NCBI RefSeq assembly: GCF_002154695.1
Contig: NZ_MTAV01000127.1
Span: forward strand, 1 to 64,000
Length of the DNA stretch: 64,000 nt
Direction: 5' to 3'
From: Nostoc sp. T09
Lineage (GTDB): Bacteria > Cyanobacteriota > Cyanobacteriia > Cyanobacteriales > Nostocaceae
The position numbers were made by a program, and so were the translations under genes. The notes below the pieces were generated by a model. The model was not told where the DNA came from. It searched no databases and saw only the letters and a list, made by a program, of their open reading frames with translations. Below, piece by piece: positions 55,170 to 63,888 of this stretch. How positions within the stretch are numbered: position 1 is the stretch's first letter; every line of letters starts with the position of its first letter.

Positions 55170-56612
55170 ATGGCTGATCAAAACTGGACTCGACGCGATT
55201 TTCTCTTAGGAATGGGAGCAACAACCGCCTCAATGGCTCTGTCCTCCTGTACAATTTCAGGCGATCGCTCTGCTAAAGGACTAACTGAAGAAGCCTTAGC
55301 AGTTAAACCGATTGTCAGATCCCAAGACTTAGAAAAGCCTGATATTACTGTTGGCTACGTACCTGTAAATGATTGCGCCCCATTTGCGATCGCCTGGAAA
55401 AAAGGCTTCTTCCGCAAATATGGTTTAAATGTCAAACTCAACCGTGAAGCCAGTTGGGCAACTTCCCGCGATGGCGTAATATTTGGTCGCTTAGATGCTG
55501 CACCTGTCGTATCCGGTGCAGTCACCAACGCCAGAATTGGTGCGGAAGGCGCACGCCATGCCCCTTTAAGTGCCGCTATGACAATTCACCGCCACGGTAA
55601 CTCCATGACGATGAACAAAGCCATGTGGGATTTTGGGCTGCGCCCGTGGTACGAATACCAAGAAAAATATGGCGATGGTGCGCTACAAGCTTTCGGTAGA
55701 GATTTTCGCGGCTACTTTGACAAGCAATCCGCAGAAAACAAAGTTTGGGCAGTAGTGCTGAGTTCTTCCATTTACGAATACTTTGTGCGTTACATTTCTG
55801 CGGCGGCTGGTGTCGATCCCCTCAAAGAGTTTCGCATCATCATCGTGCCACCTCCGCAAATGGTAACAAATGTACGCATTGGAGCCATGCAAGCCTACAT
55901 GGTCGCCGAACCTTGGAATACTAGAGCAATTACAGGTAACGAAGGCGTCGGCTTTACCTTCGCCCAAGGTAAAGAAGTCTGGTTAGGACACCCAGATCGA
56001 CTATTGGGAGTGATGGAATCTTTCATCGAACAATATCCCAAAACTTATCGTTCCTTAGTCAAGGCAATGATTGAAGCTTGCCAGTATTGCAGCAAACCAG
56101 AAAACCGCCAGGAAGTTGCCGAACTAATAACCGATCGTTCCTTTACAGGAGCAAAACCTAAAAAGCCAGGTGCCCCAATAACTAAATTTACAGGGCCAGC
56201 AATTATCGGCAATTACAACTATGGTGGATTTGATGGCAAAGACCGCACCATTAAAGCTGCTGATACTACGATTTTCTTTGATATTCCTGACAACATTCCT
56301 AAACAACCAGGAGAACACTCGACATTCTTGTGGAGATCTAGAAGTATCTGGTTGATGACACAAGCAGCACGTTGGGGACAAATTAAAGAATTTCCCAAAA
56401 ATGCTGAACAACTAGCCGCAAAAGGTTGGCGGGCAGACCTTTATCGTGAGATAGCTGCGGAAATGGGTATTGAATCTCCTAAAGATGACTACAAAATAGA
56501 ACCTCCAGAAGTATTCATCGATAAAAAAGGTTTTGATCCCAGCGATCCTGTGGGCTATTTAAATAGTTTTGAAATTAGAGCTAACTCTCCGACTCGTTTC
56601 TATATGTCCTAA
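55170..56612 (+). CDS. NrtA/CmpA-like substrate-binding lipoprotein (Tat signal)
   Basis: 480 aa. The N-terminus is a twin-arginine signal (TRRDFLLGMGATTASMAL) ending in SSC, so the protein is probably exported folded and lipidated. The body is a NrtA/CmpA-type anion-binding fold: ITVGYVPVNDCAPFAIAWKK, ARHAPLSAAMTIHRHGNSM, MQAYMVAEPWNTRAI. It is the middle gene of a permease-binding protein-ATPase set. There is no NrtC-like fused subunit here. Confidence 0.88.
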   Translation: MADQNWTRRDFLLGMGATTASMALSSCTISGDRSAKGLTEEALAVKPIVRSQDLEKPDITVGYVPVNDCAPFAIAWKKGFFRKYGLNVKLNREASWATSRDGVIFGRLDAAPVVSGAVTNARIGAEGARHAPLSAAMTIHRHGNSMTMNKAMWDFGLRPWYEYQEKYGDGALQAFGRDFRGYFDKQSAENKVWAVVLSSSIYEYFVRYISAAAGVDPLKEFRIIIVPPPQMVTNVRIGAMQAYMVAEPWNTRAITGNEGVGFTFAQGKEVWLGHPDRLLGVMESFIEQYPKTYRSLVKAMIEACQYCSKPENRQEVAELITDRSFTGAKPKKPGAPITKFTGPAIIGNYNYGGFDGKDRTIKAADTTIFFDIPDNIPKQPGEHSTFLWRSRSIWLMTQAARWGQIKEFPKNAEQLAAKGWRADLYREIAAEMGIESPKDDYKIEPPEVFIDKKGFDPSDPVGYLNSFEIRANSPTRFYMS

Positions 56613-56660
56613 TTTTCAAGTACCAATATTGACTAACGACTAAATTATTAGGAGCATTTG

Positions 56661-57500
56661 ATGATGGAATATACCGCATTACCTATTCATACTCACAACA
56701 AAGTTATGCCTGGCACAGGATTTCTAGAAATTGAAAATTTAGTCAAGTCTTATCCGACACCAGATAAAGGTAATTTTGTAGTACTAAATGGTGTTAATCT
56801 CACCATCGAAGAAGACGAATATATTTCTGTAATTGGTCACTCTGGTTGCGGTAAATCAACTTTGTTAAAAATTGTAGCAGGCTTAGAAAAAGCAACTTCT
56901 GGCTCGGTACGGCTAGATGGAAAAGAAATTCGTCAGCCGGGAGCAGAAAGAATGATGGTATTTCAGAATTATTCACTTTTACCTTGGTTAACAGTACGAG
57001 AAAATATCCGGTTAGCTGTAGATGAAGTGCTAAAAAATGCCAATCGTGCTGAGAAAATTAGCATTGTAAATGAACACTTGGCAATGGTAAACTTGACCGC
57101 GGCTGCTGATAAATATCCCGATGAAATTTCTGGGGGGATGAAACAGCGTGTGGGTATTGCTAGAGCTTTGGCAATTCGCCCAAAAATGTTGCTGATGGAT
57201 GAACCTTTTGGTGCGCTGGACGCGTTAACTAGAGGTAAATTGCAGCGACAAGTATTAGATATCTGGGAAAAGCATCGCCAAGCAGTGATGATGATTACTC
57301 ACGATGTAGATGAAGCAATTTATATGTCAGATCGCATCGTATTAATGACTAATGGTCCCGCCGCCACAATTGGAGAAATATTAGAAGTGCCTTTTCCTCA
57401 TCCACGCGATCGCTCTGCTATGCGCAACTCCAAAGAATATTTTGAACTGCGCAACCACGCCTTGAATTTTCTTGATCGCTATTTTACGCAAGACGAGTAA
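56661..57500 (+). CDS. ABC transporter ATPase, NrtD/CmpD-like
   Basis: 279 aa. Walker A GHSGCGKST, Q-loop FQNYSLLPW, signature SGGMKQRVGIARAL, Walker B MLLMDEPFGALD and switch MITHDVDEA are all intact. It powers the importer with the two genes upstream. The start is the ATG at 56661, six bases after AGGAG; an in-frame TTG lies just before it. Confidence 0.95.
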   Translation: MMEYTALPIHTHNKVMPGTGFLEIENLVKSYPTPDKGNFVVLNGVNLTIEEDEYISVIGHSGCGKSTLLKIVAGLEKATSGSVRLDGKEIRQPGAERMMVFQNYSLLPWLTVRENIRLAVDEVLKNANRAEKISIVNEHLAMVNLTAAADKYPDEISGGMKQRVGIARALAIRPKMLLMDEPFGALDALTRGKLQRQVLDIWEKHRQAVMMITHDVDEAIYMSDRIVLMTNGPAATIGEILEVPFPHPRDRSAMRNSKEYFELRNHALNFLDRYFTQDE

Positions 57501-57555
57501 ATTAGATTATCATGCTTTTAGTGGGTAGCCTAATTCAAATTCGGCAAATTTTGGA

Positions 57556-57652
57556 TTTGAAGCGGAGGAACCAATGTTTGGGGCTAATCTTTATGAGAGA
57601 CACCTTCCAGTCTTAGCCCGTCAGCTAACTCCGTCGGCAGTGGAAGGAACCG
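57556..57652 (+). ncRNA. Second ydaO-type (c-di-AMP) riboswitch
   Basis: AGCGGAGGAACCAAT and TTGGGGCTAATC (57561-57590), then TTAGCCCGTCAGCTAAC with TCCGTCGGCA (57613-57639), bracketed by CCTTCCA/TGGAAGG arms. It follows the ATPase stop by about 55 bp and precedes the universal-stress-like gene by about 190 bp. It shares the aptamer core with the RNA at 53960 but has a shorter variable arm. The stretch 57715-57800 between it and the gene is a CATTAGT/AAGGACAA repeat run. Confidence 0.87.
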
Positions 57653-57844
57653 CCAAAACTTTGGCTTTCATACCAGTTGTTATTGGGGTTTCTTTTACCG
57701 ATTTTAGTTATTAACTAATTAGTCGTTAGTCATTAGTCATGGTTCAAGAATTGGCGAACATATGACCAAGGACAAAGGACAAAGGACAAAATTGGTTACC
57801 CTGCTTCTCATTAGTCATTTGTTTCATGGGAGAGAAGTTACGCT

Positions 57845-58504
57845 GTGAAAATCAAGCCAATGTTAGTGCGCCTTCAAAGCACCATCGGTCGAGATGACTT
57901 AATTGAGCAAATGGTATTGCTACCAGAGCCAAAAAAAACCTTTTCTAAAAAAGCTTCTACAGCAAAACCAGTTAACTTAATTGTCGCATATGATGCATCT
58001 CCCAAGAGCCATACCGCGCTAGATATAGCCTTTTGGATTGCTCACCAAACGCGCTTGGCTACCAACAAGCCAGTAACAGTTCAAGCCGTTTATGTGGTAG
58101 CAGACAAGTATAAGAGTCAGTATTCAGATATCTCAAGCTTTACCAGACATATCACTCCTTTAGAATGTCCAGTAAGCAATGTATCTAAATCTGTCACACC
58201 CGTTTTAACTCAACCAAAACTACAAGCTATCGCACCACATTTACAAGAAAAATCGTTAGCTGTCCTGCAACAAGCCGACAAAATTCTTTGGCAAGCACGT
58301 AGTTTAGCTGAGGAATGGCAGGGTTCTTTTAAATCTCATTTGCGGTTTGGTACTATTGGCATGGAACTTAAAAAAGTTGTGGAATTAGAAGCTGCTGATA
58401 TTCTATTTATAGGTTGTCGCTCTGTTAATCATCCTATTATTCAGGCTCTAGGTTCTGATTTTCCCTGTGCTGTTTTGGGTATCCCTAGTTGTATTGATGA
58501 ATAA
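57845..58504 (+). CDS. Universal stress protein-like (UspA fold)
   Basis: 219 aa. The Usp/adenine-nucleotide alpha-hydrolase-like fold is seen in NLIVAYDASPKSHTALDIAF and in VVELEAADILFIGCRS with FPCAVLGIPS at the end. A long linker (about residues 95-145) replaces the usual compact middle. The full nucleotide-binding GxxG motif is not obvious, so it may not bind ATP. The start is a GTG at 57845 with GGGAG upstream. Regulation by the c-di-AMP riboswitch is inferred from position. Confidence 0.8.
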   Translation: MKIKPMLVRLQSTIGRDDLIEQMVLLPEPKKTFSKKASTAKPVNLIVAYDASPKSHTALDIAFWIAHQTRLATNKPVTVQAVYVVADKYKSQYSDISSFTRHITPLECPVSNVSKSVTPVLTQPKLQAIAPHLQEKSLAVLQQADKILWQARSLAEEWQGSFKSHLRFGTIGMELKKVVELEAADILFIGCRSVNHPIIQALGSDFPCAVLGIPSCIDE

Positions 58505-58550
58505 ACTCTGGGGTGAATTTCAGTATCTATTCATCTAATTAAGTTTTATA

Positions 58551-58581
58551 AAAAAGCCACCTAAGTTTAGGTGGCTTTTTT
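58551..58581. terminator. Bidirectional terminator after the Usp-like gene
   Basis: AGCCACCTAA and TTAGGTGGCT form a 10-bp stem, flanked by an A-run and a T-run. It lies 47 bp past the stop codon. Confidence 0.88.
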
Positions 58582-59026
58582 AACTAATATGTAAGCCAAT
58601 AAACTGTGACAGCGATAGTGCGGAAAATTAGCAAGCGATCCTGAGCGTCATTACTTTTCTGACTGTCATTACTAAACTAATGACAGAATGGAGGACGAGG
58701 CTCTTTTAAAACATTTTTACACTACAGTATCCCAGTGATGCTATTGCAATTCGTGGCTTTGGCTTTGGCTTTGGATGTGTTGTTTCGCTTTCTACTCTGA
58801 GTAGCTAGAGATTGACATTCTCAAAACCCTTTTCTAAACAAGAAAATTTTTAACCATTACTTAATATTTACAAATTTAAACAAGCAGACATATGAATTTA
58901 TATCTGAAGGAGGATGCTTTCATTTATTGTATTCAATGATGCTACCTACGGAGAGATTTCTGATCTCCGGATCTGGTAAAACAACTATAAGTATAAGTAA
59001 TTTCAGCATAAAAAAGGATTATACTC
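58582..59026. other. Intergenic region before the OmpA/GTPase unit
   Basis: About 445 bp, with no gene or RNA that I recognise. It should contain the promoter of the five-gene unit. Confidence 0.5.
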
Positions 59027-59635
59027 ATGAACCCGCCTGAAGAATACATCAATAGTAATTTGAGAGAACCAGGGCAAGGGGCATCAATTCAAGATATAAA
59101 CAAGCCACAATTGAATGGTACGAATCTTAGCGAAATTAACAGTTTAGATAAAGTCAGAGATATTCTTTTCGGTAATCAGGTACGGGAGGTTGAAAAAAGG
59201 TTTGCACGTTTAGAAGAACGTCTAGTTAAAGAATTAAACAACGTGCGAGATGAGACAAAAAAGCGTTTAGATTACTTAGAAACATATATCAAAAAAGAAG
59301 TTGATTCTTTAACAGAACGTGTAAAAAATGAGCAATTGGAACGAGATGCAGGGGTGAAATCACTTGCTGAAGATCAGAGAAATCTTGCTATTTCTTTAGA
59401 GAAAAAAATTGCTCAAGTTGATGAACAAACTACTAATAGCCAAAGAGAACTACGCGAACATCTCCTCAACCAATCTAATAGCTTACAAGATGATATTAGA
59501 CAAAAATATGAGGAAATACTGACTTTGCTAGAACGGGAATCTCAAGAACTGCGTAGAGAGAAAACTGACCGTTCTAAGCTTGCATCTCTGTTTACAGAAC
59601 TGGCTATCAGGCTAAACTCTGATACGAATTCATAA
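59027..59635 (+). CDS. Coiled-coil protein of the OmpA/GTPase unit
   Basis: 202 aa, no signal or membrane segment. After a polar 40-residue start comes DKVRDILFGNQVREVEKRFA, then a coiled coil to about residue 190 (ERLVKELNNVRDETKKRLDY, LEKKIAQVDEQTT). The IRxLLxG-like start motif is repeated in the next gene's product. I do not know its function; it may be a scaffold or stator-like partner. A Shine-Dalgarno sequence AAGGA precedes the ATG. Confidence 0.78.
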   Translation: MNPPEEYINSNLREPGQGASIQDINKPQLNGTNLSEINSLDKVRDILFGNQVREVEKRFARLEERLVKELNNVRDETKKRLDYLETYIKKEVDSLTERVKNEQLERDAGVKSLAEDQRNLAISLEKKIAQVDEQTTNSQRELREHLLNQSNSLQDDIRQKYEEILTLLERESQELRREKTDRSKLASLFTELAIRLNSDTNS

Positions 59636-59821
59636 TTAGAGCAAGGAGTTAGGAGTTTATTCCTAACCCCTTGCTGATTATCCATTTTTTCACAATAGAT
59701 ATAAGTTTATTAATTAAAAATTAAAAACAAACCTGCATTATAGCAAGGATTTTATCTGCTAAATTTATAAAAGTATATAGACTAAAAATAGTTATTAATT
59801 GGAAATTGGGGGATTTTAAAA

Positions 59822-61702
59822 ATGAGTAATAAATCCACGAATGAAATAGCTAAAGAATCCCCTAAAATTAACATTAATAGTAGCCAAACCAGCATTACGG
59901 TAAGCCCTGGAACTATAAGAGAAACCCAAAGCTTAACGCAGTCACCTGGATTGGAGAGCATTCCTGCATCTACAGACTTACCTGCAAATAGTCATCTCAA
60001 AATCAGCGATGAATTAAGTACAATTCGTAGTTTGCTGCTCGGTGTTGAACCGAGTCAACTTAACAAACTCTATGAACGCTTAAATGATCCCCAAATTCAA
60101 GCCGAAGATATTAGTCGCCTGCTTCCTGAAGCTGTGGTCTTGCGGTCAAAGCAAGATAAACAATTGGGAGAAGCAGTAATATCTACCGTAGAAACAGCGA
60201 TTCATTCCTCGGTCAAGCAAGACCACAACATACTTTCAGAAGCGTTTTTTCCCATCGTTGGACCCGCCACGCGCAAGGCGATTTCCGCAGCTATGGAGGA
60301 GATGATGCAATCTTTAAATCAAACTCTAGAACATAGCGTATCACCACAGAGTCTGCAATGGAGGCTAGAAGCACGAAGGACAGGGAAATCATTTGCCGAA
60401 ATTATCCTGCTCCGGACGCTGGTTTATCGAGTAGAACAAGTATTCCTGATTCATAAACAAACTGGATTATTGCTGCAACATCTCGTAGCACCTAGGGTAA
60501 CAACTCAAGATCCGGATTTGGTCTCAGCGATGTTGACAGCTATCCAGGATTTTGTGAAAGACTCTTTCAGTGTGGAAAGAAGCGAAGGACTGCAAAGTTT
60601 GCAGTTTGGAGAACTCACCGTTTGGGTGGAAGAAGGCCCGCAAGCTGTACTAGCAGCTATTGTTCGAGGAAAACCACCTCAAGAATTAAGGTTAATTCTG
60701 CGAGAAGCAGTAGAAAAAATTCACTTGAAGCTGAGTAGCGAAATTAATGCTTTTAATGGAGATACAGAGCCATTTGCAGCTAGTAGACCTTATTTAGAAG
60801 CTTGCCTGGCAGAAGGTTATAAATCTCCACCTAAAAAAAATTATACTTATGCGTGGAGCCTTTTAGGTACAATAGCGATCGCTTGTGGGATTTGGGGCTT
60901 TTTGACGCTGAGAGACCAATTCCGTTGGCATTCCTATATCCAAAAACTTGAGTCTCAACCAGGAATCGTTGTGGTTAATACTAAACAGCATCAGGGGAAA
61001 TATTTAATTTCTGGAATGCGCGATCCTTTAGCAGTAGACCCTAAAACATTCATCCAGCAAGCAAATCTCAATCCCCAAAAGGTCAGCAGTCAGTGGCGAT
61101 CTTACATCTCATTAGATCCACAATTGGTTACTATAAGATCTGAGAAACTACTGTTACCACCAAAAACAGTATCATTAAAAGTTGACAACAATGGCATTCT
61201 CAATGCCACTGGCTCTGCACCTCGCCAATGGATTTTAGAAACACGAAAATTATGGCGTTTTATTCCCGGGATCAGTCAATTTAATGACACAAATCTTCAG
61301 GAAATTGAACTTAGCCAACTAGAGCTATATAAACAGCAGATTGAACAAGAAACGCTATTTTTTGCAGAAGGAACAACAGAGTTGATTCCAGGTGAAGCTA
61401 ATAAACTCACTAATCTAGTGATAAAAATAAATCAGCTTTTAGATACTGCTATATATCTCGGTAAAGATATACGTCTGCAAATTACAGGACACAGTAGTAC
61501 CACTGGAACAGAAATAAGAAACAATTTCCTTAGCAAAGCCCGCGCCAATAAAATCTTATCTTATCTAACTTCCCAAGGAATTAACACCAGTAACTTTAAC
61601 GGTGTGGGTATAGCTTCTAATCTATCTTTACAACCAGAATCGGCACAAGAAGCTAATCGCAAAGTATCCTTCAAAATATTCATAAGCGACACTTCTAACT
61701 GA
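59822..61702 (+). CDS. Membrane protein with C-terminal OmpA domain
   Basis: 626 aa. The cytoplasmic part (1-340) starts disordered, then has STIRSLLLGVEPSQLNKLYE and a conserved helical region (ISRLLPEAVVLRSKQDKQLG, FFPIVGPATRKAISAAMEEM). A transmembrane helix lies at about 344-362 (WSLLGTIAIACGIWGFLTL). A periplasmic part ends in an OmpA/MotB domain (LFFAEGTTELIPGEANKLTN, QITGHSSTTGTEIRNNFLSK, ARANKILSYLTSQGI) that should bind peptidoglycan. The topology is like MotB with a large cytoplasmic head. Next in the unit is a GTPase. Confidence 0.87.
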   Translation: MSNKSTNEIAKESPKININSSQTSITVSPGTIRETQSLTQSPGLESIPASTDLPANSHLKISDELSTIRSLLLGVEPSQLNKLYERLNDPQIQAEDISRLLPEAVVLRSKQDKQLGEAVISTVETAIHSSVKQDHNILSEAFFPIVGPATRKAISAAMEEMMQSLNQTLEHSVSPQSLQWRLEARRTGKSFAEIILLRTLVYRVEQVFLIHKQTGLLLQHLVAPRVTTQDPDLVSAMLTAIQDFVKDSFSVERSEGLQSLQFGELTVWVEEGPQAVLAAIVRGKPPQELRLILREAVEKIHLKLSSEINAFNGDTEPFAASRPYLEACLAEGYKSPPKKNYTYAWSLLGTIAIACGIWGFLTLRDQFRWHSYIQKLESQPGIVVVNTKQHQGKYLISGMRDPLAVDPKTFIQQANLNPQKVSSQWRSYISLDPQLVTIRSEKLLLPPKTVSLKVDNNGILNATGSAPRQWILETRKLWRFIPGISQFNDTNLQEIELSQLELYKQQIEQETLFFAEGTTELIPGEANKLTNLVIKINQLLDTAIYLGKDIRLQITGHSSTTGTEIRNNFLSKARANKILSYLTSQGINTSNFNGVGIASNLSLQPESAQEANRKVSFKIFISDTSN

Positions 61703-61717
61703 AGTAATTATCAATTT

Positions 61718-62215
61718 ATGCTCCAGAAAAAAATATGTATGGTAGGTGCATTTGCCACAGGTAAGACAAGTTTAGTGGCAAGATTTGTTAGCAGCATTTT
61801 TTCGGAAAATTACCATACTACTGTAGGCGTAAAAATTGATAAGAAAACAGTAAATATACAAGAAATAACGATCAACCTGATTCTTTGGGATTTGTATGGA
61901 GAAGATGAATTTCAAAAAGTGCGCATGTCTTACTTACGAGGTTCATCTGGCTATTTATTAGTAGTAGATGGCACCCGTAAAAATACTCTCGAAAAAGCCT
62001 TTGATCTGCAAACAAGAGTAGAAGAGGCTATTGGTAAGGTTCCTTTTATTTTGATACTGAACAAATGGGATTTGACAGAGGAGTGGGAGATTGATCCTGT
62101 AGAAATCGACGCAATTAAGCAGAAAGGTTGGACTGTGATGAAAACCAGTGCTAAAAATGATCTAGGTGTTGCAGAAGTTTTTCAAACTCTGGCTGAGAAA
62201 ATAATGGATGGATAA
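61718..62215 (+). CDS. Small Rab/Ras-like GTPase
   Basis: 165 aa. P-loop GAFATGKTS, switch I threonine in NYHTTVGVKI, switch II WDLYGEDEF, base-specific LNKWDLTE and TSAKND. It is close to eukaryote-like Rab proteins in size and layout. The catalytic glutamine of switch II (Q61 in Ras) is glutamate, so intrinsic hydrolysis may be low. There is no lipidation site. It starts 15 bp after the OmpA-protein gene, and its stop codon is directly followed by the next ATG. Confidence 0.9.
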   Translation: MLQKKICMVGAFATGKTSLVARFVSSIFSENYHTTVGVKIDKKTVNIQEITINLILWDLYGEDEFQKVRMSYLRGSSGYLLVVDGTRKNTLEKAFDLQTRVEEAIGKVPFILILNKWDLTEEWEIDPVEIDAIKQKGWTVMKTSAKNDLGVAEVFQTLAEKIMDG

Positions 62216-62617
62216 ATGCTAAATTTCCCCACTCCTGTTATTGCTTATTTATTGAATTTTATTCTAGAAGAACGCTCACTTGCCTATCTTTTAGTCAACA
62301 AAGATGGCTGCTTGTCTGCTTGGGGGGGAAAACTAGCAGCATACGGAGTAACTAACGTAAAAGAAGGGGGAAATATCAAAGAACAGGCCTTTTTTCTAGA
62401 AGGTCTACTGCCATTAGACGATTTTCCTATATTTCTACCACGGATAAAAACCGAATACGGTATTTGTGCAGATGTCCATCTCTTTCCTTCAGAGGAAGGT
62501 GATTGGGTATTACTCCTAGATGCAACCTGGGATGAGAAACATTGCGCATTCATTCAACAACAAGTCAATGAATTTGGCTTGTTGCAAGAAAAATTAACTA
62601 AAATTTTAAAGCAGTAA
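62216..62617 (+). CDS. PAS-like protein coupled to the GTPase
   Basis: 133 aa, soluble. The fold looks PAS-like: SLAYLLVNKDGCLSAWGGKL, FFLEGLLPLDDFPIFLP, ICADVHLFPSEEGDWVLLLD and a final helix. The ligand is unknown. Its ATG follows the GTPase stop with no gap (TAAATG), so translation is coupled and the two proteins probably act together. Confidence 0.75.
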   Translation: MLNFPTPVIAYLLNFILEERSLAYLLVNKDGCLSAWGGKLAAYGVTNVKEGGNIKEQAFFLEGLLPLDDFPIFLPRIKTEYGICADVHLFPSEEGDWVLLLDATWDEKHCAFIQQQVNEFGLLQEKLTKILKQ

Positions 62618-62653
62618 TTTACACAAAAAATTAATTTATTGTAGCGTAATCTC

Positions 62654-63766
62654 ATGACTGACTCTATCACAGACGACCTATTCGCAGCCCTGAATATTCT
62701 GGTGTTAGAGCGGCTTAATCCCGGCTCTTTTAAAGTGACTGGGAAAGTTCCAAATTGGTTAAGGCGCTTTTGTCATCCTAGAGTTACATCAGGTGTAAAG
62801 GTCTTAATCCCAGAGGAACAGTTTCCTTTTTTAGAAAATTTTTTAGTTGATGCTGAAGAATTTTGGCAAAATAATAACTCTACAAAACTGAGTTCTGGGT
62901 TCTGGACTGATCGTGATTTAGCTGGGCAAGAATACCATTTTGAAGCATCAGCAATTTCTTTAAACAATAGAAAGTGTTTATTAGTTGAATTATTAGAAGA
63001 TTCTTATAAAGAAAAACAATACGTTATTCAAAAAGCAAGAGAGAATCAATTAAACTATCAACAATTACTCAAGGATAAACAAAAAAAAGAAGTTTTGATT
63101 CATTGTATTATTCACGATATAGCAGGACAATTAAGCAGTATTAATTGTTGTCTAGCTCTGCTGGAATTTGAAAATTTAACACCTAAAGGAGAAGAATGGT
63201 TAGAAATTGGTAGAGAACAGACAATTAAGCAAGAAATGCTGATTCGGGAAATATTAAATGCATTCTCGGCTGAAATGCGATCGCTGGAAGCTTTTACACT
63301 CGCTTCTGAACAAGCACCCAATATTCTGACTGCTGTACAAGAGGTAATCAAGCTGTTAACTCCTACTTTTGCGCTCAATAACATGCAATTACAGCTTGCT
63401 AACAATATTGACTTGACAGCAAACTGGAAAGTAGTTGGCGATCGCTCGCGTTTAGATAGAGTGATTTCAAATTTAGTAGAAAATGCAATGCGCCATAGCC
63501 CACCGGATTCTACTGTGGAAATTGATTTACAACAAGATGAAACATCTGTTCTGGTGACAGTTGACGATCGGGGTGCAGGGGTAGCACCAGAAATTGCAGA
63601 AACTTTATTTCAAAAATTTGCTCAAGGTAAAAATAAATCAGGTAGAGCCGGACTTGGACTTTATTTTTGCCGGATTACAGTTGAACGTTGGGGAGGTAAG
63701 ATTGGTTATTTACCCCGTGCTGAAGGCGGTTCTCGATTTTGGTTTCGTCTATTAAGACCAGAATGA
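62654..63766 (+). CDS. Sensor histidine kinase of the OmpA/GTPase unit
   Basis: 370 aa, soluble. An N-terminal PAS-like sensor (1-130) is followed by a coiled helix and a dimerisation domain with the phospho-acceptor in IIHDIAGQLSSINCC. The HATPase domain has the N box (VISNLVENAMRHS), DDRGAGVAPE and GRAGLGLYFCRITVE. It is the last gene of the five-gene unit. No response regulator follows; output may be through the GTPase or a remote regulator. Confidence 0.88.
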   Translation: MTDSITDDLFAALNILVLERLNPGSFKVTGKVPNWLRRFCHPRVTSGVKVLIPEEQFPFLENFLVDAEEFWQNNNSTKLSSGFWTDRDLAGQEYHFEASAISLNNRKCLLVELLEDSYKEKQYVIQKARENQLNYQQLLKDKQKKEVLIHCIIHDIAGQLSSINCCLALLEFENLTPKGEEWLEIGREQTIKQEMLIREILNAFSAEMRSLEAFTLASEQAPNILTAVQEVIKLLTPTFALNNMQLQLANNIDLTANWKVVGDRSRLDRVISNLVENAMRHSPPDSTVEIDLQQDETSVLVTVDDRGAGVAPEIAETLFQKFAQGKNKSGRAGLGLYFCRITVERWGGKIGYLPRAEGGSRFWFRLLRPE

Positions 63767-63785
63767 ATACTACTCATCGTCATTT

Positions 63786-63828
63786 GTTATTGGTCATTTG
63801 TCCTTTGTAAACACAAATGACCAATAAC
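63786..63828. terminator. 16-bp inverted repeat between convergent genes
   Basis: GTTATTGGTCATTTGT (63786-63801) pairs perfectly with ACAAATGACCAATAAC (63813-63828) around an 11-base loop. It is built from the ATGAC-type short repeats and lies between the kinase gene and the convergent HLIP gene. It may end both transcripts, although no T-run is present. Confidence 0.55.
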
Positions 63829-63888
63829 ATAAACGCCTCAGTGGGTTTCTAACAGAGTAGGTATGCAGTTTAAATGGGAACTTATTAC

